DNA of 64,000 nt from Desulfopila aestuarii DSM 18488 (lineage in GTDB: Bacteria > Desulfobacterota > Desulfobulbia > Desulfobulbales > Desulfocapsaceae). Positions 62,537 to 64,000 of the stretch are shown one piece after another. The translations under genes were made by a program, and so were the position numbers. A model generated the notes under the pieces. It saw only the letters and a list, made by a program, of their open reading frames with translations. It was not told where the DNA came from and did not search any database. The DNA lies in the NCBI RefSeq assembly GCF_900143695.1, contig NZ_FRFE01000001.1:1-64000 (forward strand). The letters run 5' to 3'. Numbering within the stretch: position 1 is the stretch's first letter; the number at the start of each line of letters is the position of its first letter.

Positions 62537-64000
62537 CTACGGAACATACATCGTCTGCCCCTGATACGGTACATTCACTTCGAAACCTTCCTCACGCAAG
62601 TGGTCGGCAAAAGCCAGGGTCTGGTCTTCCTCACCATGCACCAGGGCGATTTTTTTGATGTCGAGGTTTGACTCTTTCAGTACCCGCATCAGCTCATCGC
62701 GATCACCGTGACCACTGAAGCCGCCAAGCGTCACGACCTTGGCCCGTAGCGGATATTCTTTGTTATAGAACCGTACCAGCGGAGCCTGGCCTTTACGACC
62801 ATCCGTTTCGTAAGCTTCGGCTTTTTCCTGAATCTGTCGACCAAAAGTGTTGGCGCCCATATAGCCGACAATCAGAATAGTGTTACGCTCGTCATGGATC
62901 TTATGCCGCAGGTGATGAAGAACACGGCCTCCCTCACACATGCCTGACCCAGCCAAGACAATATGGGAACGAGTATCCCGGTTCAGGGCCATAGATTCCT
63001 CTACCGACTGGACGAAATTGAGGTGCGCAAAGTTGAACGGATTCAAACCGTTCTCCAGAAAGGTAACATGGGTCTCTTCATCGTAGGTTTCCGGATGTTC
63101 ACCAAAGACGTGCGTCATATTGGTGGCCAGAGGACTATCCACGTAGACCGGCACCCTGGGCACCTCGCCAGCAAGATAGAGCTCATGGAGATAATAAATC
63201 ACCTCCTGGGTCCGACCAAAGGCAAAGGCGGGAATAATCACGGAACCACCGCGGTCAAAGGTCTCCTGCAGAACCTTTTTCAGCATCGGCTTCATATCCT
63301 TGACAGGTTCATGATGCCTGTCGCCATAGGTCGACTCCATGATGAGAAGATCGATATGCCGATGCTCCTCGGCAAATTCCAGGGTCGGATCCTGGATTAT
63401 CGGCTTATTGAACCGGCCGAGATCGCCGGAGAACATGATGTTTTGGGTTCTGCCGTTACAGGTTTTGCTGATAACGGCCATTGCTGAGCCCAGGATATGT
63501 CCGGCGTCATAAAACGTGCAGGTCATGCCTTTGCCGATACTCTCTTCATGGTTATAGGGAATCCCTTCAAAATATTGGAGTGCGTCTTCCGCCTCCTCGA
63601 TGGTGTACAGCGGCTCCACCACCTCCAGCTGATGTTCGTGTAGAATTTCCAATATTTCCTTGCTGTTCAGACGATGATCACCAGCTTTCAGGATACTTTT
63701 AATTTCGGCCATTTCCTCTCTGGAAATCGATCCTTTTCCACCAGTTTTCAATTTAGAAAGAAAATTACGGGCTGTCTTATAATTGAGATAAGAGGCATCA
63801 CCTTCCTGGATCTGGGCCGAATCCCGTAAGAGGTATTCGCAAGCCCTCGCTGTGGCCCGGGTGCAATAAATATGGCCGCAAAAGCCATCCTTGGTGAGCA
63901 TCGGGATCCGACCGGAATGGTCAAGATGGGCATGGGATAAGACGATATTGGTGATAGCAGCCGGGTCCACCGGCAACACCCTGTTCTTGGCCTCGGCTTC
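62537..64000 (-). CDS. Beta-CASP metallo-beta-lactamase-fold RNA-processing-type hydrolase (N-terminus beyond window)
   Basis: At least 487 codons; reading continues past the right edge (EAEAKNRVLPVD...), so the GTG at 63979 is not the start. Metal motifs: SHAHLDHSGRIP (HxHxDH), DAGHILGS (third His), FSGDLGR (Asp), then the beta-CASP insert with ESTYGDR, SVIIPAFAFGRTQEV, SPLATNMTHVF, AGSGMCEGGRVLHHL and a final GGFSGHGDRDEL and LVHGE. These are hallmarks of CPSF73/YciB-type exonuclease or endoribonuclease relatives, here the RNA-specificity MBL family. Probably an RNA nuclease in the cytoplasm; substrate unknown. Confidence 0.9.
   Translation of the reverse strand, partial: EAEAKNRVLPVDPAAITNIVLSHAHLDHSGRIPMLTKDGFCGHIYCTRATARACEYLLRDSAQIQEGDASYLNYKTARNFLSKLKTGGKGSISREEMAEIKSILKAGDHRLNSKEILEILHEHQLEVVEPLYTIEEAEDALQYFEGIPYNHEESIGKGMTCTFYDAGHILGSAMAVISKTCNGRTQNIMFSGDLGRFNKPIIQDPTLEFAEEHRHIDLLIMESTYGDRHHEPVKDMKPMLKKVLQETFDRGGSVIIPAFAFGRTQEVIYYLHELYLAGEVPRVPVYVDSPLATNMTHVFGEHPETYDEETHVTFLENGLNPFNFAHLNFVQSVEESMALNRDTRSHIVLAGSGMCEGGRVLHHLRHKIHDERNTILIVGYMGANTFGRQIQEKAEAYETDGRKGQAPLVRFYNKEYPLRAKVVTLGGFSGHGDRDELMRVLKESNLDIKKIALVHGEEDQTLAFADHLREEGFEVNVPYQGQTMYVP

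Overview
The window reads as chromosome of a Gram-negative, anaerobic or facultative sulfate-reducer-type bacterium, most like the Desulfobulbales/Desulfocapsaceae (former Deltaproteobacteria). This placement is an inference. It rests on a Desulfovibrio-style nap operon with a NapM tetrahaem cytochrome, abundant sigma-54 regulation, PEP-CTERM and LapADG surface biology, a haem-c type sensor kinase, TRAP transport and a beta-CASP MBL protein. Genes are densely packed, mostly in short operons. No rRNA, tRNA, CRISPR array, insertion sequence or phage gene was found.

Layout. 1-5.6 kb holds a biofilm adhesin module: the N-terminus of a LapA-like giant adhesin with a TAAG cleavage site, the c-di-GMP receptor LapD, the protease LapG, and a PEP-CTERM protein with its own sigma-54-like promoter. 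6.0-10.8 kb is a periplasmic nitrate reductase operon napMADGH without napB or napC. 11.2-17.4 kb carries a PPP-family phosphatase convergent with two tandem paralogues that keep the ATP-grasp and phospho-histidine modules of PEP synthase/PPDK but replace the PEP barrel with an unassigned C-terminal domain. 17.5-20.7 kb is a two-component system made of a c-type-haem sensor kinase and an NtrC-type regulator. Its promoter and the nap promoter share a paired palindrome (GTTACC-N4-GGTAAC, two copies 33 bp apart) and sigma-54-like -24/-12 elements, so I propose that it controls nap. 20.7-29.9 kb is a set of housekeeping and accessory genes: DedA, ArnT-like, PilZ, hydroxyacid dehydrogenase, lipoprotein, HlyIII, acetoacetyl-CoA synthetase, macro domain and Usp. 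30.1-34.9 kb is an AT-richer surface-glycan cluster (glycosyltransferase, O-antigen ligase-like, initiating sugar transferase, CapD/FlaA1-type dehydratase). 35-45.4 kb has a YkgJ protein, a DUF748/AsmA-like envelope protein, a lipoprotein, an RMD1/DUF155 protein, a hybrid kinase and an unusual dCache-Schlafen(AlbA_2) membrane protein. 45.5-48.6 kb is a phosphonate-type ABC transporter. 48.9-52.4 kb is an operon of DOMON-like, DsrE-like, LUD and U32 proteins. 52.6-58.2 kb is an acetoacetyl-CoA/3-hydroxybutyrate module (thiolase, SDR dehydrogenase, CoA-transferase) with divergent sigma-54-like promoters and a neighbouring PAS-sigma-54 activator. 58.3-61.5 kb is a TRAP transporter. The right edge holds a truncated beta-CASP metallo-hydrolase.

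The most interesting observations are the shared nap/two-component operator architecture, the twin PPDK-like proteins with a new C-terminal domain, the dCache-AlbA_2 fusion, a long structured element between napA and napD, and a multi-hairpin candidate RNA ahead of the arnT-like gene. All family assignments come from reading motifs by eye. No database search was run.
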